A stretch of 64,000 nucleotides of DNA from CAZHRC01 sp964533865 (GCA_964533865.1 CAZHRC010000001.1:248001-312000), one strand, 5' to 3'; counted from the first letter of the stretch, positions 8,242 to 16,759 are shown. The notes: generated from the letters alone by a model not told the origin. Numbers and translations are program-made.

Positions 8242-9155
8242 TGATGGTTGTTATAGGAGTAGATATTGGAGGGACCAAAATTAAAGCGGGGATCGTCGAC
8301 GAAATGGGCGAAATTAAAAAGATCGCCAGTCGACCAACCCTTGCTGAAGAAGGTAGAGAAGCGGTACTCGCCAGAATTTTTGAGACGATTGATGAACTCG
8401 ATATCGATGGAATCGCTGGGATAGGTTTGGGAACACCAGGCTTTATTGATGCAGAAAGAGGCATCGTCACTTTTGCAGGTAATATCGAAGGGTGGACTGG
8501 ACTCAATCTTAAAGACCGGGTAAGTTCCCGCTATGATCGATTACCGGTGTTTATCGATAATGATGCAAATATTGCGGCAATGTGTGAAGGGTGGCTAGGA
8601 GCTGGGAAGGGTTTAAAATCCTTTGCCATGATAACTTTGGGCACTGGTCTCGGTGGAGCATATTACGAAAAAAATCTTGGGTTTTTAAGTGGTGCGCATT
8701 TTCAGGGGGCGGAGTTCGGCCATATTGTCCTCTATCCACATGGCGATTACTGTACCTGTGGTCAACTTGGATGCGCAGAGGCCTACTGCTCCGGTACAGC
8801 ACTAGTTCGGCATTATCACGAATTGACGGGAGAATCCTTGAGTGGTGAAGAAATCATGCGTAGCGTTAATGAGAACATAAATTGCAAAAAAGTTGTTGAG
8901 CGTTATCAAGAGGATATTGGCATTTACTTATCAACGTTACGAAATGTATTTGATCCCGAAGCTATTATTATTGGTGGAGGTGTCATTCAATCAAAAGCCT
9001 ATTGGTGGGAAGGAATGATCCAAGCTTTTAATGATTATTGTAATCGCCCACAGGAAGTGGCGATCAAACCTGCAGAATACTTAAATGATGCAGGTGTTAT
9101 TGGTGGGGCAAAACTCGCTTTTGATGGCGTTAGAAAGGGACATAGTAATGAGTGA
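8241..9155 (+). CDS. ROK-family glucokinase-like sugar kinase
   Basis: A 304-residue ROK kinase. It shows the ATP-binding DIGGTK motif (D8), the catalytic aspartate in NDAN (D107), the EFGH histidine (H161) and the zinc-binding cysteines C171, C173 and C178 in a CxCGxxGC motif. Substrate is most likely glucose or a related hexose. It is an enzyme rather than a repressor, since there is no N-terminal DNA-binding domain. ATG 8241 overlaps the rluA stop; ATG 8244, six bases after AAAGGGG, is an equally good start. It overlaps the response regulator by eight bases. Confidence 0.87.
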   Translation: MMVVIGVDIGGTKIKAGIVDEMGEIKKIASRPTLAEEGREAVLARIFETIDELDIDGIAGIGLGTPGFIDAERGIVTFAGNIEGWTGLNLKDRVSSRYDRLPVFIDNDANIAAMCEGWLGAGKGLKSFAMITLGTGLGGAYYEKNLGFLSGAHFQGAEFGHIVLYPHGDYCTCGQLGCAEAYCSGTALVRHYHELTGESLSGEEIMRSVNENINCKKVVERYQEDIGIYLSTLRNVFDPEAIIIGGGVIQSKAYWWEGMIQAFNDYCNRPQEVAIKPAEYLNDAGVIGGAKLAFDGVRKGHSNE

Positions 9156-9843
9156 AGTGATTTTATTAGTTGAAGATGAGGAGAGCATTCGAAAGTTCAC
9201 AAAGATCAACTTAGAGCGTGAGGGTTTTCAGGTCTATGAAGCGGAATCTGGAGAATTAGGTGTGGAACTCGCCCTTGCCCATAAGCCAGATGTCGTCATT
9301 TTAGATGTCATGTTACCTGGGATAGACGGCTATGAAGTATGTAGTATTTTACGGTCTAAAATGCCTAATCTGGGGATAATTATGTTAACCGCGAAAACCC
9401 AAGAGGTCGATAAAATATTGGGACTTGAACAAGGCTCGGATGATTACATGGTAAAACCCTTCAATCCGAAAGAGCTAGTTTTGCGTATTAAGTCACTTCT
9501 ACGACGAATAAGATCAAACGACGAAAAGAAAAATGAAAACCTGATTGAAGACAGTGTTTTCAGATTAGATCTACAAGCAAGGGCGCTGTTTAAAAATAAT
9601 ACTGAAATTGACTTGACCCCGACGGAGTTTGCTCTACTCAAAATATTTCTATCAAATCCGAATCGCGCCTTTTCAAGAAATGAACTTTTGGATTTAACTT
9701 GGGGCAATGAATTTGTTGGCGAAACAAAAATTGTAGATGTCAATATTAGACGAATCCGTTCTAAAATTGAAGACCAACCCGCTAAACCGGTTTTTCTTGA
9801 GACTGTATGGGGAGTAGGGTATCGCTGGAGGTCGGCTGATTAG
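9148..9843 (+). CDS. OmpR/PhoB-family response regulator
   Basis: A 231-residue two-component response regulator. The receiver domain (1-118) has the acidic pair E9-D10, the phospho-acceptor D53 in ILDVMLPG and the VKPF lysine near 102. The C-terminal winged helix (about 130-228) ends in VDVNIRRIRSKIE and WGVGYRW. The start ATG 9148 follows GAAAGGGA and lies eight bases inside the ROK gene; an upstream start at 9085 would add residues that do not belong to the domain. It pairs with the sensor kinase that follows directly. Targets are unknown. Confidence 0.92.
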   Translation: MSEVILLVEDEESIRKFTKINLEREGFQVYEAESGELGVELALAHKPDVVILDVMLPGIDGYEVCSILRSKMPNLGIIMLTAKTQEVDKILGLEQGSDDYMVKPFNPKELVLRIKSLLRRIRSNDEKKNENLIEDSVFRLDLQARALFKNNTEIDLTPTEFALLKIFLSNPNRAFSRNELLDLTWGNEFVGETKIVDVNIRRIRSKIEDQPAKPVFLETVWGVGYRWRSAD

Positions 9844-11253
9844 TTGATGAAGTTTAATAATAGCATTAAAAATAAAATCATTGGTTATTTTATGATCGTC
9901 ATCGTCGTTGTCGTTTTGTTTTTTGAAGCGTTTACAATTCTATCGGTACGCGATTATTATTACTCATCGATGGCCGGGGTGTTGTTTAATCAGGCTCGCT
10001 ATAATGCTGAGCTCTATCGTTCTAACTTGTCAGACTACACACTGGAAGAAGTGATAAGCGAGAACAAAGACCAATTTTACCGTAACAATAAAGCTCAAGT
10101 TCAAATTTTAGACAACTCGGGTTTGGTATTGTTTGATTCTATCGGCAGTCAAGATGTAGGAGGCGTGCAAGCGACAATTGACGTATTGGAAGCCATCGCA
10201 GGTAAAGGGGGAAGCGCAACTGGCTATGTCCCTTATCACGACGGACAAGTTATGTCTGTGAGCTATCCCCTAAAAAATCAGTCTGATCAAGTGGGGATCA
10301 TCCGCTTGACGACAAGCTTGACCAATGTCGATGGATTATTAAAAGATCGAATTGCTATTTTCCTCATATTTGGTGCATTGACGATCAGTATTGCACTATT
10401 AATTTGCATCATCATGGCAAACTCTATCATTCGACCAATTAAAGATCTAATCGAAGTGGCGACAAAATTAGCCGATGGTCAATTTAATGTTAAGGCCGAT
10501 GTGAACAATCAAGATGAGATTGGGGAACTTAGTCGAACGATGAATTTCATGAGCGATAACATCATCAAGAAAGAAGAGATAAAGAATGACTTTATATCCT
10601 CAGTATCTCATGAGTTGCGCACACCGCTTACCTCGATTCGCGGTTGGGCGATTACCTTGCAAGATGAAGTAACAGGCGATAATTCCCTAGTTGGGGATGG
10701 ACTAAAAATTATTGAAAAAGAAAGTGATAGATTGTCATCAATGGTTGAGGATTTGTTAGACTTCTCGCGTTTTACCTCGGGGAGATATACGATTAGCAAG
10801 GAAACTTTTAATCTTGTGGAGATTGCCACAAATATTAACAAACAGTTGAAACCAAAGGCGGATGAAAAGCAAATTGATTTGATTTTGAACTATGACAATG
10901 ATCCAATAGAAGTCATAGCAGATTCCAATAGAATCAAACAAGTATTCATCAATATAATCGACAATGCACTCAAATTTACTGATAATGGCGGTGTTATCGT
11001 CACCAATTTAACGACGGATCCCAATGAAATTTTGATTGAAATCATTGATACTGGTATTGGTATCAGCGATGATGAAATTGAGTTGGTTACGACAAAATTC
11101 TACAAAGGAAGTTCCAGTCATTCACACACAGGCTTAGGATTATCGATATGTGAAGAAATTATACAAGGCCACGGTGGGCGTATGGAAATACTGAGCAAAC
11201 TTGGAGAAGGTACGACGGTGAGGCTGTACTTGCCAAGGGGGTATGACTTATGA
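9844..11253 (+). CDS. Membrane sensor histidine kinase
   Basis: A 469-residue sensor kinase. Two membrane helices (about 12-34 and 168-191) flank an extracellular sensor of some 130 residues. HAMP (about 192-245), HisKA with H256 in SSVSHELRTPL, and an ATP-binding domain with the N box (IIDNALKFT), G1 (DTGIGI) and G2 (GLGLSI) follow. Start is TTG 9844 or ATG 9847, which sit 11 and 14 bases after GGAGGT (9827-9832); TTG has the better spacing. The stop overlaps the start of the lipoprotein gene as ATGA. The signal sensed is unknown. Confidence 0.92.
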   Translation: MMKFNNSIKNKIIGYFMIVIVVVVLFFEAFTILSVRDYYYSSMAGVLFNQARYNAELYRSNLSDYTLEEVISENKDQFYRNNKAQVQILDNSGLVLFDSIGSQDVGGVQATIDVLEAIAGKGGSATGYVPYHDGQVMSVSYPLKNQSDQVGIIRLTTSLTNVDGLLKDRIAIFLIFGALTISIALLICIIMANSIIRPIKDLIEVATKLADGQFNVKADVNNQDEIGELSRTMNFMSDNIIKKEEIKNDFISSVSHELRTPLTSIRGWAITLQDEVTGDNSLVGDGLKIIEKESDRLSSMVEDLLDFSRFTSGRYTISKETFNLVEIATNINKQLKPKADEKQIDLILNYDNDPIEVIADSNRIKQVFINIIDNALKFTDNGGVIVTNLTTDPNEILIEIIDTGIGISDDEIELVTTKFYKGSSSHSHTGLGLSICEEIIQGHGGRMEILSKLGEGTTVRLYLPRGYDL

Positions 11254-12743
11254 AAAGGAAGTATTTAGTTCTGATTCTAGTCGTAGCGAGTGTGTTGAGC
11301 GGATGTCAAAATTCAAAGGCTGAATTTGAAGTCATCGATATTATGGAAAACGTAGAAAAGCCAAAAAACAACAATACGCCACTTATCGGCACATGGGAAT
11401 TGACACGGATTGACGATTCAATGGCGACGAACACTTCCGAAGCAAAATTCAATATCGGAGATCCTCTGTATATTTCAGAAAAAGTAGTGTCCTTTAGTAA
11501 TCGTTATACGACGCGACCTAGCTTCAACGCGCGGTTGGTGAAAACAGAAGACTATGTGGCAATCAAAGGAAATGAGCCACTAAACCTCTTAGAAGAGACT
11601 AAAACAAATTATGAAGTTATCAACATTAAAGATGGACAAAAATTCCTTCAGGATATCGTCAAACTTTCAGGTGGGAAAATCGCATTTTGCTATGAATCAA
11701 GGCTTTTTGAGTTTAAGAAGGTATCGGATACGGTGCCAAAAGAAATCATTGAAGTGTTAATTGAAAAGGAAAAAGACCTATCATTGAACACCCAGTATCA
11801 TCAGACAGCAGTAGCAGTCGATACAAGTATTATTATTGGGGTTAAAAGTGTGCTTTACGATGGCGATGGGAGCCCAAGCGAAATCTACGACTCCTATCTT
11901 TTACGGAAAAAAGTTGATTCCGCCCCGCTCATCTATCGCATGAAGAATCTTTTTGTCCCTAGAAGTAGTGGATTTTGGTTTGTGGGTGTCGATCAGATTG
12001 TAGACCAGGAGTTTAGAGGCGAGAAGTTATATGCCTATCCCACATCTGTTCACGGCGACAAAAGCCAGCAAAAGAACTATATCCAAGAGTCGAAGCATAG
12101 AGAAATTACATTTGTCAACGACGGTTACATTGGAGTCCAGGTCAATGGAATCCCTGCAGATGGAATATACCAATTTGAAATACACAACACAGAGAGTTTG
12201 AGCAACAATAAGCCGCTCACCATCCTAGAGATAGGAGGTGAAGACGGCTTAGCTCACTATAAAGAGACACTAAATAAAGAATGGCAAATATTGACGGATT
12301 CTGATAAAACTACGGAGCTACTTGCTCCTCCAAGTAATATTGGGATTGTTCGAAAAAATGGCCGATGGCAGTATGCCTCCACTTTGTTTCTCGAGGACAG
12401 AATACCTAAGTCACTACGGCAATTCTCACTAGACTTCGTCCCAGCCATTGAACTTTTTAAAGTAAATGATCTAGCGATTCCATGGTCTGATATACAGACG
12501 AAAGTCCCCAATGCTAAAGATGCGCATACGTCACCTAACGGGGATCTCGTCATCATACAAGATGGGGACGAATTGATGCTTTACACAGTTAATGGGGGTA
12601 TCATAGGTAATGTACCCGTAGTATCCATACCTTTAAGCAAAACATCGTCTATCGTTATGGCAGAATGGGCGTTTAACGCCTATGCGGGCTTGTGGGAGGA
12701 GTCATTTACCACATTTAAGCTCTCACCCGTACAGTACTATTAG
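11250..12743 (+). CDS. Predicted lipoprotein coupled to a two-component system
   Basis: A 497-residue protein that starts with a lipoprotein signal peptide: basic MKRK, a hydrophobic core and the lipobox LSGC with C19 as the acylated residue. The mature part is expected outside the membrane. No known catalytic motif is visible; the remainder looks beta-rich with repeated short strands. Its ATG lies inside the sensor kinase stop (ATGA), so it is translated together with the kinase and may feed or modulate the sensor. Family not recognised. Confidence 0.72.
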   Translation: MKRKYLVLILVVASVLSGCQNSKAEFEVIDIMENVEKPKNNNTPLIGTWELTRIDDSMATNTSEAKFNIGDPLYISEKVVSFSNRYTTRPSFNARLVKTEDYVAIKGNEPLNLLEETKTNYEVINIKDGQKFLQDIVKLSGGKIAFCYESRLFEFKKVSDTVPKEIIEVLIEKEKDLSLNTQYHQTAVAVDTSIIIGVKSVLYDGDGSPSEIYDSYLLRKKVDSAPLIYRMKNLFVPRSSGFWFVGVDQIVDQEFRGEKLYAYPTSVHGDKSQQKNYIQESKHREITFVNDGYIGVQVNGIPADGIYQFEIHNTESLSNNKPLTILEIGGEDGLAHYKETLNKEWQILTDSDKTTELLAPPSNIGIVRKNGRWQYASTLFLEDRIPKSLRQFSLDFVPAIELFKVNDLAIPWSDIQTKVPNAKDAHTSPNGDLVIIQDGDELMLYTVNGGIIGNVPVVSIPLSKTSSIVMAEWAFNAYAGLWEESFTTFKLSPVQYY

Positions 12744-12746
12744 CAG

Positions 12747-12789
12747 AAAAACAGGGCCTTTTCTTAGAGAGAAAGCCCTGTTGTTTTTT
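12747..12789. terminator. Bidirectional rho-independent terminator
   Basis: An imperfect stem pairs AACAGGGC-CTTT (from 12750) with GAAAGCCCTGTT (to 12782). A T-rich tail follows on the plus strand and an A-run precedes it, which serves the minus strand. It separates the convergent lipoprotein and GIY-YIG genes. Confidence 0.8.
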
Positions 12790-12792
12790 GTT

Positions 12793-13113
12793 TTAACGTT
12801 TTTGTGTTTTAGCTTTTTTCTCGTCAAGTATGGTATCGATGATCGCTTTTCTTGAAAAGGGATCTAATGGATAACACTTATCAATGATTTTAATCTTTTC
12901 CTTGCGCGTCAATGTCTTAAACCAATATTCCAGACTGCATGCATCGATTTTATCTTCGCAATCAAAGGTGATTCTAAGTGCAACTGGGGTTCTCGATCGC
13001 GTATACTTAGACGCAGTCCCGTCGTTGTGTGCAGCAAGTCGCCTATCGAGATTATTCGTCCAACCGGTGTACAAAGTGCCATCGGCACATTCCAAAACGT
13101 AGACCTTATACAT
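12793..13113 (-). CDS. GIY-YIG domain protein (UPF0213/YhbQ-like)
   Basis: A 106-residue single-domain GIY-YIG protein. The YKVYVLECADGTLYTGWT segment (residues 2-19) carries both catalytic tyrosine-containing motifs in the UPF0213 form, followed by the arginine in NNLDRRL and a later glutamate in SLEYWFK. Members are putative structure-specific nucleases with unclear roles. The start is ATG 13113, which lies eight bases inside recX and fits the domain boundary; the longer reading frame upstream is only recX in another frame. It is the last gene of a three-gene minus-strand unit. Confidence 0.82.
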   Translation of the reverse strand: MYKVYVLECADGTLYTGWTNNLDRRLAAHNDGTASKYTRSRTPVALRITFDCEDKIDACSLEYWFKTLTRKEKIKIIDKCYPLDPFSRKAIIDTILDEKKAKTQKR

Positions 13114-13714
13114 TGGGATCACAACAATGATTGTAAGCTCTTTTTGCAGTGGCGTAGGAAAAGCCTTTGCCAGCGAGAAACCTAAAAAGTTGATCTTTAG
13201 ATTTTTGCGTACCACGCAATTTTTTTGATAAGTGATAAATGGCATTTTCTAACTCAATTTCATCGGTGGCTGCCTCCAATGGTGACGAGATCAGTGAAGA
13301 AGCGACACCTTTAGATATTAAAGCAAAGCGAATCTTTTGTTTACTGTCCTTGTATAGCCTCAAACGTTCATCGACGTAGATTCGAACAAATCTTTCATCG
13401 TCAAGGTGATGATTCTTGTGAAGGTAGCCTATTGTTTCATCGATGACCCCTTGTGGGTATTTCTCCTTTTTCAATCGTTCAATAACCTCATGTACAGTTC
13501 TCAAGCGATAAGAAAGGAAATGTATCGCAATTTGACGAGCTTGAGATTGATCATTTTCAGTTTTGAGTTGATCGTAGAGAACGGGACTAATCTCCATACC
13601 CACCGATAGTTCAAACTGGTCGTAGAGGTGATAAGGGACCTTGAAACAATCCGTTGTAAGATGTACTTCGATTTGGTGGGTGCTCGAAAGGTACTTAATT
13701 TCTATAATTTCCAT
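13106..13714 (-). CDS. recX: RecX, regulatory protein of RecA
   Basis: A 202-residue RecX protein with the three tandem three-helix repeats of the family (about 55-100, 105-150, 155-198). RLRTVHEVIERLKKEKYP, YLHKNHHLDDERFVRIYVDERL and FRFLAGKGFSYATAKRAY are the characteristic segments. RecX binds RecA filaments and limits their activity. The gene is not next to recA, which lies about 32 kb away. Its ATG overlaps the stop of an upstream 31-codon reading frame as TAATG, so its translation is probably coupled to that peptide. Confidence 0.88.
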   Translation of the reverse strand: MEIIEIKYLSSTHQIEVHLTTDCFKVPYHLYDQFELSVGMEISPVLYDQLKTENDQSQARQIAIHFLSYRLRTVHEVIERLKKEKYPQGVIDETIGYLHKNHHLDDERFVRIYVDERLRLYKDSKQKIRFALISKGVASSLISSPLEAATDEIELENAIYHLSKKLRGTQKSKDQLFRFLAGKGFSYATAKRAYNHCCDPNV

Positions 13715-13809
13715 TAAAACAACGCGAGTATTGACGGGATAAAACCCGCGAGCATGACAAGAACTAAAATCAATGCCATGATCCTAGCTGCTTTTTTAGA
13801 ATTGCGCAT
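13714..13809 (-). CDS. 31-residue putative membrane peptide upstream of recX
   Basis: A short reading frame on the minus strand encodes 31 residues: a basic N-terminus (MRNSKKAARI) and then one hydrophobic stretch (about 10-31) long enough to cross a membrane. AGGAGG lies five bases before its ATG at 13809, and its TAA overlaps the recX start as TAATG. An extended -10 element lies about 43 bases upstream. These signals make it a likely real gene. It may be a small membrane protein, or a leader peptide whose translation controls recX. Confidence 0.68.
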   Translation of the reverse strand: MRNSKKAARIMALILVLVMLAGFIPSILALF

Positions 13810-13851
13810 AATTGCCTCCTATTTGTAGATAGTATGCATCTCTTTAACTAA

Positions 13852-13860
13852 ATTTTAGCA
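13852..13860 (-). promoter_or_regulatory. Extended -10 promoter of the peptide-recX unit
   Basis: On the minus strand TGCTAAAAT gives an extended -10 with five of six consensus bases in the hexamer, about 43 bases before the ATG at 13809. The -35 region is weak. Confidence 0.5.
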
Positions 13861-13925
13861 TACCTGATCAAATAATTCCAGATAGCAATCTAAACATTCT
13901 TATCACATCTGCTGTTTTTAGCCAG

Positions 13926-13954
13926 TTGACACAATTGTAGAGTAATGATACGCT
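13926..13954 (+). promoter_or_regulatory. Sigma-A promoter for the 13981 gene
   Basis: TTGACA (13926-13931), a 17-base spacer and TACGCT (13949-13954) preceded by TG-n. The perfect -35 and extended -10 compensate for the weak hexamer. It lies 26 bases before the start codon. Confidence 0.6.
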
Positions 13955-13980
13955 TTTATTGATACCGATAGGAGGTAGTC

Positions 13981-14643
13981 ATGCACAAAACGCTATCCGA
14001 TAATGACACATTACTTTTTCAAAACATAGAGGCTTTATCATCGAGGCTTACCCGATTGATGAGCCTTCACGAAGACGCACTAGCAATTGTCGCACAACAT
14101 GCTGACCAACAGGATCAACGCCACCTTTATCGACTACTCATCCAGCGATTTAAACTCGAAAACGAAGTATTAACCTGTTTTAGACGCATGGAGTTATTGA
14201 CCGAAGGCTTGCTCTTTAATGATGACATTAACAGCGCTCATATTTCTAATGCAGTCGAACATGAACAACGCTCGAATCGAAAGTTTATTGACCGTATGGA
14301 AGCGATGTTAAAAAAAAATGGAACGACGGTGTCAGAACGATCGGAATATAAATTGTTACTCAAACGCATTAAGGGTTTCCAACCTCACTTATCTGATCAT
14401 TCTTACGATGATGAAGTAGAATCGTTGATCCCAATTTTAGAAGAGTTTGCTACTCAACTTACTTACGAACTGGGAATGATCACTTCCTTACAAAGTAATT
14501 TTGAAGCGACACAAAAAAACAAAATAGATATTGGAGAGCTCACTCGCCAAATCGAACGAAATACGCTACAATTAAAGGGAACAATTGATCGGCTCTATAC
14601 GCACTACCTCGTGATGATGCCCGATAGTTTGTGGATAAATTAA
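13981..14643 (+). CDS. Orphan helical protein, unknown function
   Basis: A 220-residue soluble protein, predicted almost wholly helical, with long amphipathic stretches (about 15-80, 100-130 and 145-205) that could form a helical bundle or coiled coil. There is no signal peptide, membrane segment or known motif. GATAGGAGG gives a strong ribosome site before ATG 13981, and a good promoter lies just upstream. A PC4-like single-strand DNA-binding gene follows 13 bases later, so the two are likely one unit, which hints at a nucleic-acid-related role without proving it. Confidence 0.6.
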   Translation: MHKTLSDNDTLLFQNIEALSSRLTRLMSLHEDALAIVAQHADQQDQRHLYRLLIQRFKLENEVLTCFRRMELLTEGLLFNDDINSAHISNAVEHEQRSNRKFIDRMEAMLKKNGTTVSERSEYKLLLKRIKGFQPHLSDHSYDDEVESLIPILEEFATQLTYELGMITSLQSNFEATQKNKIDIGELTRQIERNTLQLKGTIDRLYTHYLVMMPDSLWIN

Positions 14644-14656
14644 AGGAGAGTATATT

Positions 14657-14884
14657 ATGGCAGAAATAACATTTGAAATTGTTGAAGAGCTAGGCGTCTT
14701 ATCGGAAAGCGCTAGGGGATGGCGTAAAGAATTAAATTTAGTAAGTTGGAATGGCAGGGATCCAAAATACGACATTCGCGAGTGGTCTCCCGATCATAAG
14801 AGAATGAGTAAGGGTATTACCTTAACAACGGATGAAGCAAAAATGATACTTGAAATTCTCAAAGAAGAAGATTTTCAAGAATAG
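14657..14884 (+). CDS. YdbC/PC4-like single-stranded DNA-binding protein
   Basis: A 75-residue protein of the bacterial PC4/p15 (YdbC) family. The pattern KELNLVSWNGRDPKYDIREW, then KGITLTTDEAKMILEIL, is the fold's four-stranded sheet and C-terminal helix. Relatives bind single-stranded DNA as dimers; the biological role in Firmicutes is unclear. AAAGGAG precedes the ATG. It follows the orphan helical gene and ends at a terminator. Confidence 0.8.
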   Translation: MAEITFEIVEELGVLSESARGWRKELNLVSWNGRDPKYDIREWSPDHKRMSKGITLTTDEAKMILEILKEEDFQE

Positions 14885-14897
14885 AAGGCTTACGACT

Positions 14898-14921
14898 GCT
14901 CATGTTTACATGAGCTTTTTT
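14898..14921 (+). terminator. Rho-independent terminator
   Basis: A 7-bp stem GCTCATG (14898-14904) with CATGAGC (14909-14915), the loop TTTA and a run of six T. Confidence 0.85.
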
Positions 14922-14955
14922 AGTCGAATAAATAAAAAGCTCAAAAGGAGTGGCG

Positions 14956-15492
14956 ATGATCACTTTAATTACCGGAGGCGCTCGATCTGGGAAATCAAGT
15001 TTTGCGGAAAAGTTACTGAAATCAGAGAAAGATGTGGTCTACATTGCCACAGCTGAAGTATATGATCAAGAAATGAAAGATCGAGTCGCACATCACGTTG
15101 CAAGGCGCCCCGATCGATGGCGTACTTTCGAAGGGTTTCGCTATTTGGATCGAGCAATCGGTCTGGAAAAACATTACCTCATCGATTGCATAACAAATCT
15201 AGTGAGTAGAGAACAGTATGAACACACTAAAAACCAAGACAAGATATCGTCGGATGACATTGAACGCATTGAAAAATCTTGTATTGCTACAATGAGTACT
15301 TTCATAGATGAAGTCGTTTCCATTGAAGGTAACCTGATCATCGTCACCAATGAAATCGGCAATGGACTGGTACCGATGGATAGTATTTCTCGTGGTTATC
15401 GAGATATTCATGGACGTGTTAATCAATACTTGGCCCTGAGAGCGGATCAGGTGTATCTCGTTGTTTCCGGAATCGAGGTAAAGATAAAATGA
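14956..15492 (+). CDS. cobU: Adenosylcobinamide kinase / adenosylcobinamide-phosphate guanylyltransferase
   Basis: A 178-residue CobU. The P-loop GGARSGKS is at residues 7-14, a histidine pair follows (VAHHVARRP), and TNEIGNGLVP near 132-141 is family-typical. It phosphorylates adenosylcobinamide and then transfers GMP to make adenosylcobinamide-GDP, a late step of cobalamin nucleotide-loop assembly. The start ATG 14956 follows AAAGGAG (14944-14950). It overlaps cobS as ATGA. No cobalamin riboswitch fits in the short upstream gap. Confidence 0.9.
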   Translation: MITLITGGARSGKSSFAEKLLKSEKDVVYIATAEVYDQEMKDRVAHHVARRPDRWRTFEGFRYLDRAIGLEKHYLIDCITNLVSREQYEHTKNQDKISSDDIERIEKSCIATMSTFIDEVVSIEGNLIIVTNEIGNGLVPMDSISRGYRDIHGRVNQYLALRADQVYLVVSGIEVKIK

Positions 15493-16205
15493 TAAAGGGC
15501 TTCATACTCGCTATTCAATTCTTAACGAGACTTCCTGCGCCTGTAGCTATCGATTTCAATTCTGAAAATATAAGAACATCATTGAAATTCTATCCACTAA
15601 TAGGTGCATTAATCGGAGTTTTATCAGCGATTCCACTCATAGCCCTTCCTGATCTCATCGGTTGCTGGCTGAGTTTGATTGTCTATATTATAGTGACAGG
15701 AGGCCTTCACCTTGACGGGGTTGGTGATGTATTTGATGGTTTTTTATCAAATCGACCAAGCGAGATGACTTACGCGATTATGAAAGATTCGAGAGTTGGA
15801 ACATTTGGCGTGGTTGGTTTATTTATTTTATTGTCAGGTAAGGTTGCGATGTACTATAAGCTCATATCTTTTCCACTAGGGGTGATCCTATCAGCTGTCT
15901 ATAGTCGATGGCTCATTGTGTGGGTACTAAAGCTTTCAAGGAACGCTTTTGAGGGTGGACTTGGAAAAATATTTAAAGAAGGGGTACCAGGGGTATCATA
16001 TAGTATATTGACAACAGTCCTGTTGTCGGCCATTGGATTATACAATATTCGATTATTATTGCCATTACTTTTTATCCTACCATTAGCCTTCGCAATCGTC
16101 AGATGGTCTTACGTCAAAATTGGAGGTATCTCTGGCGATGTCAATGGTCTCATCATAGAATATTGTGATCTATTATCTCTATTGGTCTTTTCGGTGGCGA
16201 GATGA
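15489..16205 (+). CDS. cobS: Adenosylcobinamide-GDP ribazoletransferase
   Basis: A 238-residue polytopic membrane protein of the CobS family. It begins with FILAIQFLTRLPAP, and GGLHLDGVGDVFDGF with its acidic residues marks the active site, followed by RVGTFGVVG. It joins adenosylcobinamide-GDP to alpha-ribazole (phosphate) to give adenosylcobalamin (phosphate) at the membrane. It overlaps cobU and the next gene by four bases each (ATGA), so the three cob genes are translationally coupled. Confidence 0.9.
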   Translation: MIKGFILAIQFLTRLPAPVAIDFNSENIRTSLKFYPLIGALIGVLSAIPLIALPDLIGCWLSLIVYIIVTGGLHLDGVGDVFDGFLSNRPSEMTYAIMKDSRVGTFGVVGLFILLSGKVAMYYKLISFPLGVILSAVYSRWLIVWVLKLSRNAFEGGLGKIFKEGVPGVSYSILTTVLLSAIGLYNIRLLLPLLFILPLAFAIVRWSYVKIGGISGDVNGLIIEYCDLLSLLVFSVAR

Positions 16206-16759
16206 AAAAAGTCATTCTAGTTAGACATGCCGTGAGCGAGGATAATATGGCAAAACGCTATCCTGGAGATTCGCCGATATACCTCAAAGGCGGTGACATC
16301 CTTGAAAAAACAAAGTGTAAACTTGCAAACGAGCCATACGAAGTGTACTACAGTTCACCCGATTTGCGATGCATTCAAACGGGAGCATATTTAACCCCTA
16401 AAAAGCCTCGCATAGAATATGCTATCGCGGAACGGAATTATGGTATATTTGCAGGCCATACCTATGAAGAAATTGAAGCATTGTATCCGGACTGTGTAAA
16501 ATCTTGGTTTGAAGATTCATGGAATTATCTGATCCCCAATGGCGAAAGTCTTGCCCAGATGCACGAGAGAGTTATTGACTTTTATAAACGATTGATTCAA
16601 AATGATTCATCAGCTTTACTTATTACCTCAGAGGGGGTAATACGGTTACTTATCGCGCACGTATTAGGCGAAGACAAACATTATTATCGTTTTCATCCAT
16701 CCAATAGTAGCGTGACGATGATCACTATAGAAGGAGATTACGCGAGCATTCAATGGTGA
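16202..16759 (+). CDS. cobC: Histidine phosphatase, probable alpha-ribazole phosphatase
   Basis: A 185-residue histidine phosphatase. The catalytic motif is RHAVSEDN (where RHG is usual; H9), followed by an AERNYGIFAG block, the NGESLAQMHERV segment and a later conserved position in ITSEG, where many relatives have THG. The adjoining cobU and cobS suggest it removes the phosphate from alpha-ribazole-phosphate or adenosylcobalamin-phosphate. The motif changes (RHA for RHG, SEG for THG) leave some doubt about activity. It overlaps cobS as ATGA. Confidence 0.72.
   Translation: MKKVILVRHAVSEDNMAKRYPGDSPIYLKGGDILEKTKCKLANEPYEVYYSSPDLRCIQTGAYLTPKKPRIEYAIAERNYGIFAGHTYEEIEALYPDCVKSWFEDSWNYLIPNGESLAQMHERVIDFYKRLIQNDSSALLITSEGVIRLLIAHVLGEDKHYYRFHPSNSSVTMITIEGDYASIQW

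Noticed and set aside
14885..14955. Cobalamin riboswitch before cobU
   Set aside because: The gap is about 70 bases and contains a plain terminator; no B12-box pattern was seen.
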